NCBI RefSeq assembly: GCF_029054785.1
Contig: NZ_JAIDEN010000049.1
Location: forward strand, 1 to 25,492
Source of the DNA: Duncaniella sp.
Lineage (GTDB): Bacteria > Bacteroidota > Bacteroidia > Bacteroidales > Muribaculaceae
DNA: 25,492 nucleotides
Direction: 5' to 3'
Positions 6,520 to 14,298 of the stretch are shown one piece after another (positions within the stretch are counted from its first letter, which is position 1; every line of letters starts with the position of its first letter). The notes beneath the pieces were generated by a model, which worked only from the letters and a program-made list of their open reading frames with translations, made no database searches and was not told the origin of the DNA. The position numbers and the translations under genes were made by a program.

Positions 6520-7836
6520 TTATGTTGAGCTTATCAGGATTTTTTTCAGAGCCTGGAGCGATGGAGTTATTTTGGGAACATCATGACGGGCGCCGGACGG
6601 GTTCTCCTTAAGTGCCGCAGGACTCTCTATCTTTGTTCCGAGGATGCGGTTTACGGTTTCAGCGAATTTTGCCGGATTGGCCGTGGCGAGGAAAATGCCC
6701 TGTTCTCCGTCTGCCAGATCTTCGTGTAGAGCCCGGTAGGCGGTAGCGGCATGAGGATCCGATATGTAGCCCGCAGAGGTGTGCAGGTATGACATCGAGT
6801 CGGCGATCTCCTCATCGTTATATGAATAAGCTTTCATGTCGGCGCTGATCGCTTCGTGGTTGTTTCCATACAGATCGACAATGCGTGACAGATTCGACGG
6901 GTTGCCGACATCCATTGCGCAGGCGAGAGTGTGGTGGGGGAGTGCAGGGGTGAATTTTCCACTGTTGACAAAACGGGTGAACGAGTCGTTGCTGTTGTTG
7001 GCTACGACAAAACGCTTGACCGGAAGTCCCATTTTCCTGGCCAGGAGTCCTGCGGTCAGGTTGCCGAGGTTTCCGCAAGGTACGGAAAACACAATCCCTT
7101 CATGATCAGCCTTGCCGTCGGTCTGGCCGACGAGTTGGCTGTAAGCGTAAAAATAGTAGAACATCTGAGGCAGAAGGCGGCAGATGTTAATGGAGTTCGC
7201 GGATGTGATATTGAGATTGCGTCTCAGATCCTTGTCTACAAATGCTTCCTTGACAAGCCGCTGGCAGTCATCGAAGGTGCCGAGAATCTCAATCGGGTGT
7301 ACGTTGTCACCCAGAGAGGTGAACTGATGACGCTGTTTTGCCGACAGTCCGCGTTCGGGGTAGAGGACGAAGACCTCAACTCCGGGGACTCTGTGGAATC
7401 CGCTTGCGACAGCGCCTCCGGAGTCGCCTGAGGTCGCCACGAGCACATGCACGGGCTTGCCGAGGTTGCGTGAATAGTGGCTGATGATGCGGGCCAGGAA
7501 ACGGGCGCCGATATCTTTGAAGGCGTGTGTAGGTCCGTGGAAAAGCTCAAGCACGCTGATGCGTTCGGAGATCCTGCGGAGAGGGATGTCAAAGGTGAAA
7601 GTATTATAGACAATATCTTTCAGTTCCGCCGGATCAATGTCATCGCCAAGCATGGTGGTGGCCACGACGTAGGAGATGTCGCGGACCGACATTTCGGCAA
7701 TGTTGTTGAAAAACGCACGTGGAATGAGCGGGATGCGCTCAGGCATATAAAGGCCGCCGTCTGCCGGCAGACCGGTCATCACAGCTTCTTCGAGCGTGGC
7801 TTGGCTGCTTTGTCGGTTTGTGCTGTAAAATCGCAT
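6520..7836 (-). CDS. thrC: Threonine synthase
   Basis: Pyridoxal-phosphate enzyme of 438 residues that converts O-phosphohomoserine to threonine, the last step of threonine synthesis, in the cytoplasm. The N terminus MRFYSTNRQS and the FGL-type block GLPADGGLYMPE are typical. The PLP-binding lysine is Lys107 in FHGPTHAFKDIGARF, and the phosphate-binding loop ATSGDSGGAV lies at 134-143. Length fits bacterial ThrC. It is the first gene after a very clear promoter (7871-7902), with about 28 bases of leader. The usual Bacteroidetes partners thrA and a ThrB-like gene are not in view upstream, so thrC is separated from them here. Confidence 0.97.
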   Translation of the reverse strand: MRFYSTNRQSSQATLEEAVMTGLPADGGLYMPERIPLIPRAFFNNIAEMSVRDISYVVATTMLGDDIDPAELKDIVYNTFTFDIPLRRISERISVLELFHGPTHAFKDIGARFLARIISHYSRNLGKPVHVLVATSGDSGGAVASGFHRVPGVEVFVLYPERGLSAKQRHQFTSLGDNVHPIEILGTFDDCQRLVKEAFVDKDLRRNLNITSANSINICRLLPQMFYYFYAYSQLVGQTDGKADHEGIVFSVPCGNLGNLTAGLLARKMGLPVKRFVVANNSNDSFTRFVNSGKFTPALPHHTLACAMDVGNPSNLSRIVDLYGNNHEAISADMKAYSYNDEEIADSMSYLHTSAGYISDPHAATAYRALHEDLADGEQGIFLATANPAKFAETVNRILGTKIESPAALKENPSGARHDVPKITPSLQALKKILISST

Positions 7837-7870
7837 GATGATTATAAAAGAAGATATAATTCTTGATTAA

Positions 7871-7902
7871 CAAAGATAAGCAACTAAGCGAGCAGTTGCA
7901 AA
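7871..7902 (-). promoter_or_regulatory. Promoter of thrC with a dyad in the spacer
   Basis: On the minus strand TTTG (7902-7899), a 20-base spacer and TATCTTTG (7878-7871) match the Bacteroidetes sigma-70 promoter at every fixed position. The expected start is near 7864, about 28 bases before the ATG. The spacer contains a perfect inverted repeat, GCAACT/AGTTGC at 7880-7885 and 7894-7899 with an eight-base centre, placed where a repressor would block polymerase. Confidence 0.8.
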
Positions 7903-7947
7903 CGTGAGGATTTAAAAATAGTGAAAACGGCGAATTTTGGAGTGGGG

Positions 7948-8295
7948 CTAAAACAGCAGTCGTGCCAGAGAGTCGTTGTTGGCACGGATATAGTCCGTGA
8001 ATCCGCGTTCATAGTCCGCCGCTGCCTGTGCGCCGAGTTTGGAGCCGATGTTGCTTATTCGGGCTCTGATCTCCAGAAGCTCATCCTGGACGGCGTCTTC
8101 ATCGGCAACTTGCTCCAGAAGTTTGCAGGCATGTTCTTCGCCAAGGTGATAGGCCTTTTTGTCTTTAACTTTACCGGAAACAGTCTGTTGCCTTGCCGTT
8201 TCATCGGAACTGCCGCAGGATGTCGTTACTGAGAGGGTCAGACACGCAATTGACAGAGCGGTGAGTTTCAGTATGGCCAGAGTTGAAATTTTCAT
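7948..8295 (-). CDS. Small hypothetical lipoprotein
   Basis: Protein of 115 residues starting at ATG 8295, where it overlaps the stop of the exonuclease gene by four bases (ATGA). The N terminus is a clear lipoprotein signal (MKISTLAILKLTALSIACLT followed by LSVTTSCGSS), with the lipidated Cys at about position 27. The mature part is charged and helical (KVKDKKAYHLGEEHACKLLE...), with no recognised family. Longer readings in the same frame (up to 8508) lie inside the exonuclease gene and lack a signal, so they were rejected. It is the last gene of the porQ-cmk-ispH-exonuclease operon. Confidence 0.8.
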   Translation of the reverse strand: MKISTLAILKLTALSIACLTLSVTTSCGSSDETARQQTVSGKVKDKKAYHLGEEHACKLLEQVADEDAVQDELLEIRARISNIGSKLGAQAAADYERGFTDYIRANNDSLARLLF

Positions 8296-8792
8296 AATAG
8301 GGTCATGGCTATTTTTGCACAGCCTTCCGCATCGGCCAGTGCATCGTGGTGGTTGTAGAACGGTATTCCGAGAAATTCGCAGACGAAAGGCAGTGAGTAG
8401 GAACTCAGCATCTGCCGTGGAATTTTTTTGCGGGCGGCAGTCAGGGTGCAGAAGAACGGATAGTCGGGATAGTCCATACCATAGACTCTGTGGGCCGCAC
8501 GGATACACTTTTCGTCAAAAGCCTTGTTGTGGGCCACGAGCGGAAGGCCGCCGATGAAGCGGTGGACATCACGCCATACTTCCGAAAAGACCCGTGAGTC
8601 TTTCGTGTCCTCTCGGCTGATCCCGTGGACATTGAGCGTGAAATGTCGGAAGTAGTATTCCGGTTCCGGTCTGACAAGCTCATAGAACCGGTCGGTGATG
8701 ATCCCGTCGGAGACCTTGATGGCGCCTATTGCGCATATTGATGACGGCTCTCCGTTGGCGGTCTCGACATCAATGGCAATGAAGTTATCCAT
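8292..8792 (-). CDS. DEDDh 3'-5' exonuclease (DnaQ-like)
   Basis: Single-domain exonuclease of 166 residues. The DEDDh metal-binding residues are all visible: Asp8 and Glu10 in FIAIDVETAN (Exo I), Asp93 in LVAHNKAFDEKC (Exo II), and His149/Asp154 in HHDALADAEG (Exo III). It hydrolyses DNA or RNA from the 3' end; DnaQ/epsilon-like proofreading and RNase T-like roles cannot be separated from sequence. The start at 8792 overlaps the ispH stop by eight bases, and its stop overlaps the lipoprotein start by four, so it is translationally coupled on both sides. There is no BRCT or helicase extension, unlike larger members. Confidence 0.93.
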   Translation of the reverse strand: MDNFIAIDVETANGEPSSICAIGAIKVSDGIITDRFYELVRPEPEYYFRHFTLNVHGISREDTKDSRVFSEVWRDVHRFIGGLPLVAHNKAFDEKCIRAAHRVYGMDYPDYPFFCTLTAARKKIPRQMLSSYSLPFVCEFLGIPFYNHHDALADAEGCAKIAMTLL

Positions 8793-9657
8793 TTTCGGCT
8801 ACTTTGTCACGGACTTTTTCCATCAGCCAGCGTGGGGTTGAAGTGGCGCCGCAGATTCCTACCGTTCCTGCATCTTTGATCCATTCCGGACGGAAATCAG
8901 CCGGATTTGATACCAGATAGGACCGTTCGTTGACATCGCGGCATTCATGATAGAGCACTTTCCCGTTGCTGCTTTTGGCTCCTGCGACGAAGAGCACCAC
9001 ATCATGTGCGCGGGCGAATTCGCGCAGATGTTCCACCCGGTTTGCAACCTGACGGCAGATCGTGTCGAAATACTCGAACCTCACACCGTCGGCAATTCGG
9101 CGGTTTATCTCTCCGACCATTTCAGCCAGGCCCTGAAGAGACATTGTGGTCTGTGAATAGAGAGTTATGTCGCGGTTGAAGTCAATCCGGTCGAGCTGAC
9201 CGATGTTTTCAACCACGATTGCCTCGCCGTTGGTCTGTCCGACAAGGCCGTTGACTTCAGCGTGTCCGGCTTTGCCGTAAATGACAATCTGGGGGCGGGG
9301 CGATGTGGAGTCATAGGTCTGCTTGATGCGTTTTTGCAGCTGGAGCACCACGGGACATGTCGCGTCAATGATTTCAATCCCTTTTTCGCGGGCGATTTCA
9401 TAGGTTGACGGCGGTTCGCCATGAGCGCGAAGCAGCACTCTTGCTCCAGGCAGTCTGTTGAGATCCTCATGTGTTATTGTCGCCAGACCTTTCTGCTCAA
9501 GGCGCTCAACCTCGTCGCTGTTGTGGACAATGTCGCCGAGGCAGTAAAGAGGTTCGGCAAGGCGGTCGAGTTCCTCCTCTGCTTTTTTTATGGCAGTCAC
9601 CACTCCATGACAGAATCCGGAGCGGGCATCGATTTCAATTACCGGAGATTTTTTCAT
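8785..9657 (-). CDS. ispH: 4-hydroxy-3-methylbut-2-enyl diphosphate reductase
   Basis: Iron-sulfur enzyme of 290 residues that makes IPP and DMAPP from HMBPP, the last step of the MEP isoprenoid pathway, in the cytoplasm. The three [4Fe-4S] ligands are Cys16 (GFCHGV), Cys101 (DATCPVV) and Cys201 (DTICRQVANR). Substrate-binding residues are also in place: His45, His79 (RAHGEPP), His132/Glu134 (GHAEVNG) and Thr170/171 (SQTTMS). Length is normal for stand-alone IspH without the S1-domain fusion seen in some Clostridia. It sits 45 bases downstream of cmk and overlaps the next gene by eight bases. Confidence 0.97.
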   Translation of the reverse strand: MKKSPVIEIDARSGFCHGVVTAIKKAEEELDRLAEPLYCLGDIVHNSDEVERLEQKGLATITHEDLNRLPGARVLLRAHGEPPSTYEIAREKGIEIIDATCPVVLQLQKRIKQTYDSTSPRPQIVIYGKAGHAEVNGLVGQTNGEAIVVENIGQLDRIDFNRDITLYSQTTMSLQGLAEMVGEINRRIADGVRFEYFDTICRQVANRVEHLREFARAHDVVLFVAGAKSSNGKVLYHECRDVNERSYLVSNPADFRPEWIKDAGTVGICGATSTPRWLMEKVRDKVAENG

Positions 9658-9702
9658 CAGGCAAATTCTCGCTATATATAATATATATGTGGCGGGGCTT
9701 TC

Positions 9703-10395
9703 TCAGATTGCCGCGTGGCTGTTGAACAAATCAAGAAGCCATTGGTCCTGCTCTTCGATTGTCATGGCCGAATTGTCAAGTTTGACAGCATCTTCGGCGC
9801 AGCGGAGAGGTCCTTCGGATCTTGTTTCGTCGATATGGTCGCGGCTGACCACGTTGGCGAGTACTTCGTCATAGGTGATCTCCTGTCCTTTTTCTTTGAG
9901 TTCCTTGAAGCGGCGTTCGGCGCGCTTTTCAGCCGAAGCGTTGCAGAAGACCTTGATTTCGGCCTGAGGGAAGACGACAGTGCCGATGTCGCGTCCGTCC
10001 ATGACGATTCCTTTGCTTTGGCCCATTTCCTGCTGCATACTCACAAGGGTGTGGCGTACCTCGGCGATTGTCGCGATCGGGGAGACATGGCTGGATACTT
10101 CGAGTGTGCGGATCTCGTCTTCGACATCCTGTCCGTTGAGCATTGTGCGCTGACCTTCCGGAGTGACTTTGAAATCAATGTTGATTTCGGGTAGGGCGCA
10201 GACAAGGGCGGCGACGTCGATCGTGCCGTCAGCGGCGATCAGTGAATTTCTCATTGCGTAGAGAGTCACTGCCCTGTACATTGCACCTGAATCAATATAG
10301 CGGTAGCCGATTGTCTTGGCCAGACGACGGGCCATTGTGCTTTTGCCGGACGATGAGTAGCCGTCGATGGCTATGATGAGTTTATTAGAATTCAT
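9703..10395 (-). CDS. cmk: Cytidylate kinase
   Basis: Nucleoside monophosphate kinase of 230 residues that phosphorylates CMP and dCMP with ATP in the cytoplasm. The N-terminal P-loop is GYSSSGKST (12-20), followed by the Cmk-specific YRYIDSGAMYRAVT block and VMDGRDIGTVVFP in the middle. Length matches bacterial Cmk. Its ATG lies 11 bases inside the end of porQ, so translation of the two is coupled. The pairing of cmk with porQ and ispH recurs in Bacteroidetes genomes (established synteny, from memory). Confidence 0.97.
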   Translation of the reverse strand: MNSNKLIIAIDGYSSSGKSTMARRLAKTIGYRYIDSGAMYRAVTLYAMRNSLIAADGTIDVAALVCALPEINIDFKVTPEGQRTMLNGQDVEDEIRTLEVSSHVSPIATIAEVRHTLVSMQQEMGQSKGIVMDGRDIGTVVFPQAEIKVFCNASAEKRAERRFKELKEKGQEITYDEVLANVVSRDHIDETRSEGPLRCAEDAVKLDNSAMTIEEQDQWLLDLFNSHAAI

Positions 10396-11440
10396 ATAGT
10401 TTTGTGGATAAGTTCAACATTATTGTAGTGGCGCCGGTGTGGGGTTGGGCAAGGGCTACTCCGACTCCGAAATTTCTGACATTCAGACCCGCGCAGACCG
10501 AGAATCCGGAGAGTAAGCTGCGCTTATATGTGGCCATGTCGGTGCGGGTTTTGTAATTGTAGCCGATTCCGATGTGGAATTTTTCGCTTGGGATGAAATC
10601 GGCAGCGAAAATCAGATGGCGGAAGAGGTTGGAGGCGAAACTGTCTTTGATTTCCGGATCTCCGGACTCGGATCCGTCACCATTGTCATAAAACGGCAGA
10701 TGCCATTGGGTGAGATTCCATGCAGTTACTGACCATGTGATCGGGAGCGAGCCGAAGGATTTTGAAATGCCGAGACGCACATCGATCGGGAGCCGGTCGT
10801 ATGAATCCTGAAAGCGCTTCACCTGACCGCCGAGATTCGAGACCACAGCTGAGAACGAAAAGTTGTTTTCCGGATTGAAATAGTTGACGCCAAGGTCTGT
10901 TGCCACAGCCATAGCCGAGTATGCGTCATAGCTTGAATAGACAAACTTGAGGTTTATGCCGCCGCGCCAGCGGTCGGTGATGTCGTGGGCATACATGGCG
11001 TTGAACACCATGTCTTTTGGTGAAAAGTCGCCTGTCAGGACTCCGTTGACATCGGCGCCGCGTATTGTGCCGTAGCCGAAATACTGGATCCCTGCGGCCC
11101 ATGCGCCGTGTTCGCCTGCGCTGTGTCCGAATTTCACTCCTGCGAAGTTGCTCTCGCCCACATAGCGCATGTAGTTCACGCCGAGCTGCATGTCGATTTC
11201 CGGACCTAAGAGTCCGGGATTCTGGTCTATGCTGTTGATGTCATCCTCGATAGCGGTGATGTTGATCCCGCCAAGGCCATAGGCAAGTGTCGAGGACGGG
11301 AGTTCCAGAAAGCGGTAGGCCGGAGAACTGTCCTGCGCTCTTGCAAGGAGGGTGGCAGAGAGGATAAGCGCAAAGACGGCTATGAGACGTGAAAATCCGT
11401 CAAGCGTTTGCTGTGGATATGTTGGGCGGGGTAATGTCAT
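10385..11440 (-). CDS. porQ: PorQ-like type IX secretion system outer-membrane protein
   Basis: Outer-membrane beta-barrel protein of 351 residues of the PorV/PorQ (FadL-like) family, part of the type IX secretion apparatus or its cargo-modifying complex. A signal peptide spans about 1-36 (hydrophobic LIAVFALILSATLLARA, then QDSSP). The family signature follows: YRFLELPSSTLAYGLGG, then NSIDQNPGLLG, then repeated amphipathic strands to the C terminus. An earlier in-frame ATG at 11445 runs at once into a stop, so 11440 is the start. It heads the operon with cmk. No perfect -7 element was found upstream. PorQ was chosen over PorV because of the cmk neighbour and length. Confidence 0.85.
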   Translation of the reverse strand: MTLPRPTYPQQTLDGFSRLIAVFALILSATLLARAQDSSPAYRFLELPSSTLAYGLGGINITAIEDDINSIDQNPGLLGPEIDMQLGVNYMRYVGESNFAGVKFGHSAGEHGAWAAGIQYFGYGTIRGADVNGVLTGDFSPKDMVFNAMYAHDITDRWRGGINLKFVYSSYDAYSAMAVATDLGVNYFNPENNFSFSAVVSNLGGQVKRFQDSYDRLPIDVRLGISKSFGSLPITWSVTAWNLTQWHLPFYDNGDGSESGDPEIKDSFASNLFRHLIFAADFIPSEKFHIGIGYNYKTRTDMATYKRSLLSGFSVCAGLNVRNFGVGVALAQPHTGATTIMLNLSTKLYEF

Positions 11441-11540
11441 GACATGAAATCTTCAAATAAATAACGCGCGGGCGCTTGTATTATTATATGACGGTTAAAA
11501 TGTCAACAAAACAAAAACAATTGTAATCAATCTCAAAATA

Positions 11541-11572
11541 CTTGCATTGAGGCTTTCCGCATTATAATTTTG
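11541..11572 (+). promoter_or_regulatory. Promoter of the TonB-domain gene
   Basis: CTTG (11541-11544), a 20-base spacer and TAATTTTG (11565-11572) match the Bacteroidetes promoter except for the first base of the -33 box. The expected start is about 11579, so the in-frame TTG at 11570 lies before the transcript and the real start is ATG 11597. The rest of the 150-base gap to porQ is AT-rich with no other clear element. Confidence 0.7.
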
Positions 11573-11596
11573 TGTTGTCACATTAGCTGTTTTTGT

Positions 11597-12043
11597 ATGC
11601 CGAAAACTCTACTCCGCTCAATTCTCCTTTATCCTCTTTTGGCTGGTGCCGCTGTCCATTCAGCGGCGCAGCAGCCAAGGCATATCGCCAATGTCTCACG
11701 TGCCCGTGTCGAGCCTGTTTGTGTTGATGTCTATGAATACGATTGTGTTGATGTTCATCCGCAGTTTCCAGGTGGCGATGGCGCAATGGTGCGTTTTATC
11801 AACAAAGAGCGCCGCTATCCCTCACAAGCTTATCGTGAGGGCATAGAGGGGCGCGTTCTTTGTAGTTTTGTTGTTAATGAAGACGGCTCCATATCGCATA
11901 TTTCTGTCATCCGTGGTGTTGAGAAGTCGCTTGACCGCGAGGCTGTGAGGATCATTTCCAATATGCCGAAGTGGAATGCCGGCGTTTTGTCTGATTCTCT
12001 TGTGCCGGTCTACTATATTCTGCCGATTTCTTTCAGGATTTGA
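11597..12043 (+). CDS. Short TonB C-terminal domain protein
   Basis: Protein of 148 residues from ATG 11597. The N terminus looks like a cleavable signal peptide (LLRSILLYPLLAGAAVHSAAQ). The C-terminal half (about 65-148) is a TonB_C domain: FPGGDGAMVRFINKERRYP, EGIEGRVLCSFVVNEDGSI, a DREAVRIISNMPKW helix, and a closing strand VPVYYILPISFRI. The long Pro-rich linker of a classical TonB is missing, and the first hydrophobic stretch ends in a signal-peptidase-like site. It is therefore more likely a periplasmic accessory than a membrane-anchored energy transducer. It has its own promoter. Its last 11 bases overlap the end of the convergent transporter gene. Confidence 0.85.
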   Translation: MPKTLLRSILLYPLLAGAAVHSAAQQPRHIANVSRARVEPVCVDVYEYDCVDVHPQFPGGDGAMVRFINKERRYPSQAYREGIEGRVLCSFVVNEDGSISHISVIRGVEKSLDREAVRIISNMPKWNAGVLSDSLVPVYYILPISFRI

Positions 12044-12956
12044 TCTTGTCGCTGTCATCAGCCGTAGCCGCCCGGCTGATCGTCACAAGATAGACGCCTG
12101 AGAAAATCAGGGCCACTGCCGCTATTTTCAGCGGCGTGAAGCGGTCAAGCCCAAGGCATACGCCGATCACAGAGGCCACGATCGGTTGCACGTAATTGTA
12201 CATTCCGACCAGTGTCGGACGCAGGTTTTTCTGTCCGATCATCGTGCAGATATATGCAATGAAGGTTGCAACGACGACAATATAGCCTATGCCGGCCATT
12301 TCAGTCGCTGACACTTCGCTCCACGATGTGCCGAGCCACTCCCTGACGGAGATCGGGGTGATTGTTACGGCTGCGAAGGTGAACATCCACTTCATCAGCG
12401 TGAAAACGGAGTATTTCTTTATGAAGTTTCTGTAAAAAGTGAGGTAGAGCGCATAGCTCAACTGTGCGGTAAGCACAAGTATGTCGCCCAGGACAGGGTT
12501 GTCTCCTTTCATTCCGGCTCCGCTGCTGCCGAGCACAAGCATCAGTGCGCCGGAACCTCCGAGAGCGATGCCTCCGGCCTTTTTCCATGTGATCGGTTCT
12601 TTCAGTATGACTGCGGCGAGAAGCATTACCCAGATGGGCATTGTCGTAGTGATGATTGATGCTTCGCCCGGAGATGTGAAGCCTACGCCGAACACATAGC
12701 ATCCCTGATTGCACACGATGCCCAGAAGGCCGGCGCCTGCGAGCAAAAGAAGATCTCGCGGCGCAACATGCTGCCGCGGAGTGAAAAGCGATGCGATCCA
12801 AAACAGAATCGCGGCCCCGAAGATGCGGAAATTGGTCAGCAACAGCGGACTGACTATCCCGGCTGCCATTACAAGTTTTGCCACCGGCGCCATTATGCCC
12901 CACATCGCATTGGCGCCTAACATTGCTAGATGACCTTTCAAGCGGAATTCACTCAT
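12033..12956 (-). CDS. EamA/DMT-family inner-membrane transporter
   Basis: Inner-membrane permease of 307 residues with about ten hydrophobic segments arranged as two EamA repeats (about 7-135 and 155-295). The first repeat has GANAMWGIMAPVAKL, and a GxxPVxxxLxxxxxxxEP-like block is seen as VMLLAAVILKEPITWKKAGG; the second repeat ends in VIGVCLGLDRFTPLKIAAVALIFSGVYLV. Such proteins export amino acids or other small metabolites; the substrate is unknown. The ATG at 12956 puts the first membrane helix in the right place; upstream in-frame codons lie in the divergent promoter region. Its end overlaps the TonB-domain gene end by 11 bases (tail to tail). Confidence 0.9.
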   Translation of the reverse strand: MSEFRLKGHLAMLGANAMWGIMAPVAKLVMAAGIVSPLLLTNFRIFGAAILFWIASLFTPRQHVAPRDLLLLAGAGLLGIVCNQGCYVFGVGFTSPGEASIITTTMPIWVMLLAAVILKEPITWKKAGGIALGGSGALMLVLGSSGAGMKGDNPVLGDILVLTAQLSYALYLTFYRNFIKKYSVFTLMKWMFTFAAVTITPISVREWLGTSWSEVSATEMAGIGYIVVVATFIAYICTMIGQKNLRPTLVGMYNYVQPIVASVIGVCLGLDRFTPLKIAAVALIFSGVYLVTISRAATADDSDKIKS

Positions 12957-12974
12957 GATTAAAATAATATTATG

Positions 12975-13006
12975 TAACTTTGCGTCCGAAAAATCGCGCA
13001 AAATTA
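12975..13006. promoter_or_regulatory. Face-to-face promoters for pgeF and the EamA gene
   Basis: Two perfect -7 elements lie 16 bases apart on opposite strands. TAACTTTG at 12975-12982 (plus) drives the PgeF-family gene with a leader of about 95 bases. TAATTTTG at 13006-12999 (minus) drives the EamA gene with a leader of about 36 bases and has a CTTG at 13030-13027, 20 bases upstream. Predicted starts (about 12989 plus, about 12992 minus) practically coincide, so both promoters cannot be occupied at once. Confidence 0.6.
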
Positions 13007-13084
13007 TCATAAAATAGAGAGATAGACAAGCCCATGTGCCAATTTGGGACTTGCTCGGTCTCATAAAATGTAAATTCCAGGTAT

Positions 13085-13858
13085 ATGTCGGCTTCTGCGT
13101 CAAAGTCTCAATGGCTCTCTAAGGTATTTTCCGATGCTCATTGTGAGGTAATGTTTACCTCGCGAGGGGCAACGGATGCTTCGTCATCGGCATATTCGGA
13201 TTTCAATCCGTGTCACTATACCGGTGATGATCCTGAGCATGTCGCTGCTTCTCGGCGTCTGCTTGCCGGAGAGCTTGGGATTGCTGACGAAGCCCTGATT
13301 GTTCCGCGTCAGACCCACTCTTCGCGTGTATGCATCATTGATAGGATTCCGGTCTCGAAGTCATCGCTGGAAGGTGTTGATGCTCTTGTGACGAGATTGC
13401 GGGGAGTGGCTGTCGGAGTTTCGACTGCCGATTGTGTCCCGCTTGTGCTTGTCGACGGTGAGTCCGGAGTGGCCGGAGTGGCCCATGCCGGATGGCGTGG
13501 GGCGGTCGGCGGAGTTGTCCGAAATCTGTTTGAGGAAATGCTTCGGCAGGGCGCGCAGACCGATGGTATAAGGGCCTTTTTTGGACCTGCGATCTGCTGT
13601 GATTGTTTCGAGGTAGGGGAGGAGGTCGCTGCCTTTTTTCCGGAAGAATGCGTGGTCAGGTGTCCGCAGTGGCCGAAACCTCATGTCGATCTGCCCTCAT
13701 TCGTTGCCGGTCAGCTGATTGAGCTTGGCGTTGCGCCGGAACGAATAGTACCGTTTCGGCCTGATATCTGCACCAGATGTCACCCTGACAGATATTTTTC
13801 CGCGCGCGATTCAGGGATTGAATCCGGACGTAATTTTACGTTCGTAATGTTGAAATAG
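13085..13858 (+). CDS. pgeF: YfiH/PgeF/LACC1-family protein
   Basis: Cytoplasmic protein of 257 residues of the YfiH (COG1496) family. Members have been reported as multi-copper-like oxidases, as purine nucleoside phosphorylase/adenosine deaminase enzymes (LACC1-like), and as peptidoglycan-editing factors that remove L-Ser-containing precursors. The metal-site residues are all visible: His78 in PRQTHSSRV, Cys117 in STADCVPLVL and His134 in AHAGWRG. The C-terminal CTRCHPDRYFSARDSG block is also typical. Length is normal. Its leader contains a small hairpin (13027-13053). It lies alone between two control regions, so no operon partner hints at the role. The family is certain; the activity is not. 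Confidence 0.92.
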   Translation: MSASASKSQWLSKVFSDAHCEVMFTSRGATDASSSAYSDFNPCHYTGDDPEHVAASRRLLAGELGIADEALIVPRQTHSSRVCIIDRIPVSKSSLEGVDALVTRLRGVAVGVSTADCVPLVLVDGESGVAGVAHAGWRGAVGGVVRNLFEEMLRQGAQTDGIRAFFGPAICCDCFEVGEEVAAFFPEECVVRCPQWPKPHVDLPSFVAGQLIELGVAPERIVPFRPDICTRCHPDRYFSARDSGIESGRNFTFVMLK

Positions 13859-14298
13859 GCTTGTGCCCGGATGTGAATTCTTATTTATAATGATTCTAAA
13901 TAAGGCAAAGTCTTGTCGCCGAGATCAATATTTTTCAGACTGCCGAATTTCAATGAGTTTGCGTTTTGAAATCCGAAGCTTCCGGAGTCTCCGAAGGGTA
14001 CTGTTTTGTGTGGTAATATGCTGATTTGCAATCTTATATATGCTTGGTGCGGGCGGTTGCTCGGATGGAGGCGTTAAAATGGTGGTAAGTATCTGAAATT
14101 CAGTGTTGTATAACTTGTTTGAAACTTCCAAATAAAAAGCGATTTGATTTTGAAGAAAAAAAGTTGGAAATTTGCATTCAGAAGTTGACGCGAATCCAAC
14201 TGCGCTCCATCAGTTAACCGAAGTTTCCAGCCAATCAGCCAACACATTTCTCCTATGCTTAATCGCTTTCCTGATGTGCGCTTATCATTAGATTGAAA
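13859..14298 (+). other. Intergenic region upstream of dnaA
   Basis: About 440 bases without a convincing gene. Seen: an AT-rich perfect inverted repeat CTTATTTA/TAAATAAG (13880-13887 and 13897-13904, nine-base loop) that may terminate the upstream gene, although no T run follows; a short palindrome CTGAAATTCAG near 14094; and TTCCAA/TTGGAA pairs flanking an A-rich stretch around 14128-14172. No perfect TAnnTTTG promoter and no consensus DnaA box (TTATNCACA) on either strand was found, so there is no support for oriC here. Confidence 0.5.

Noticed and set aside
9673..9687. TATATATAATATATA palindrome between cmk and ispH
   Set aside because: A simple AT repeat with no loop and no T run; it is neither a promoter match nor a terminator.
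12301..12903. Second minus-strand frame of 200 codons within the EamA gene
   Set aside because: Arg/His/Ser-rich composition typical of an out-of-frame reading; the true frame encodes a clear ten-helix transporter.
13925..14131. Minus-strand 68-residue open frame upstream of dnaA
   Set aside because: Low-complexity composition, no promoter, no signal or domain; probably a chance frame in an intergenic region.
13859..14298. Possible replication origin beside dnaA
   Set aside because: No consensus DnaA boxes, no AT-rich 13-mer array, and dnaA is often distant from oriC in Bacteroidales.
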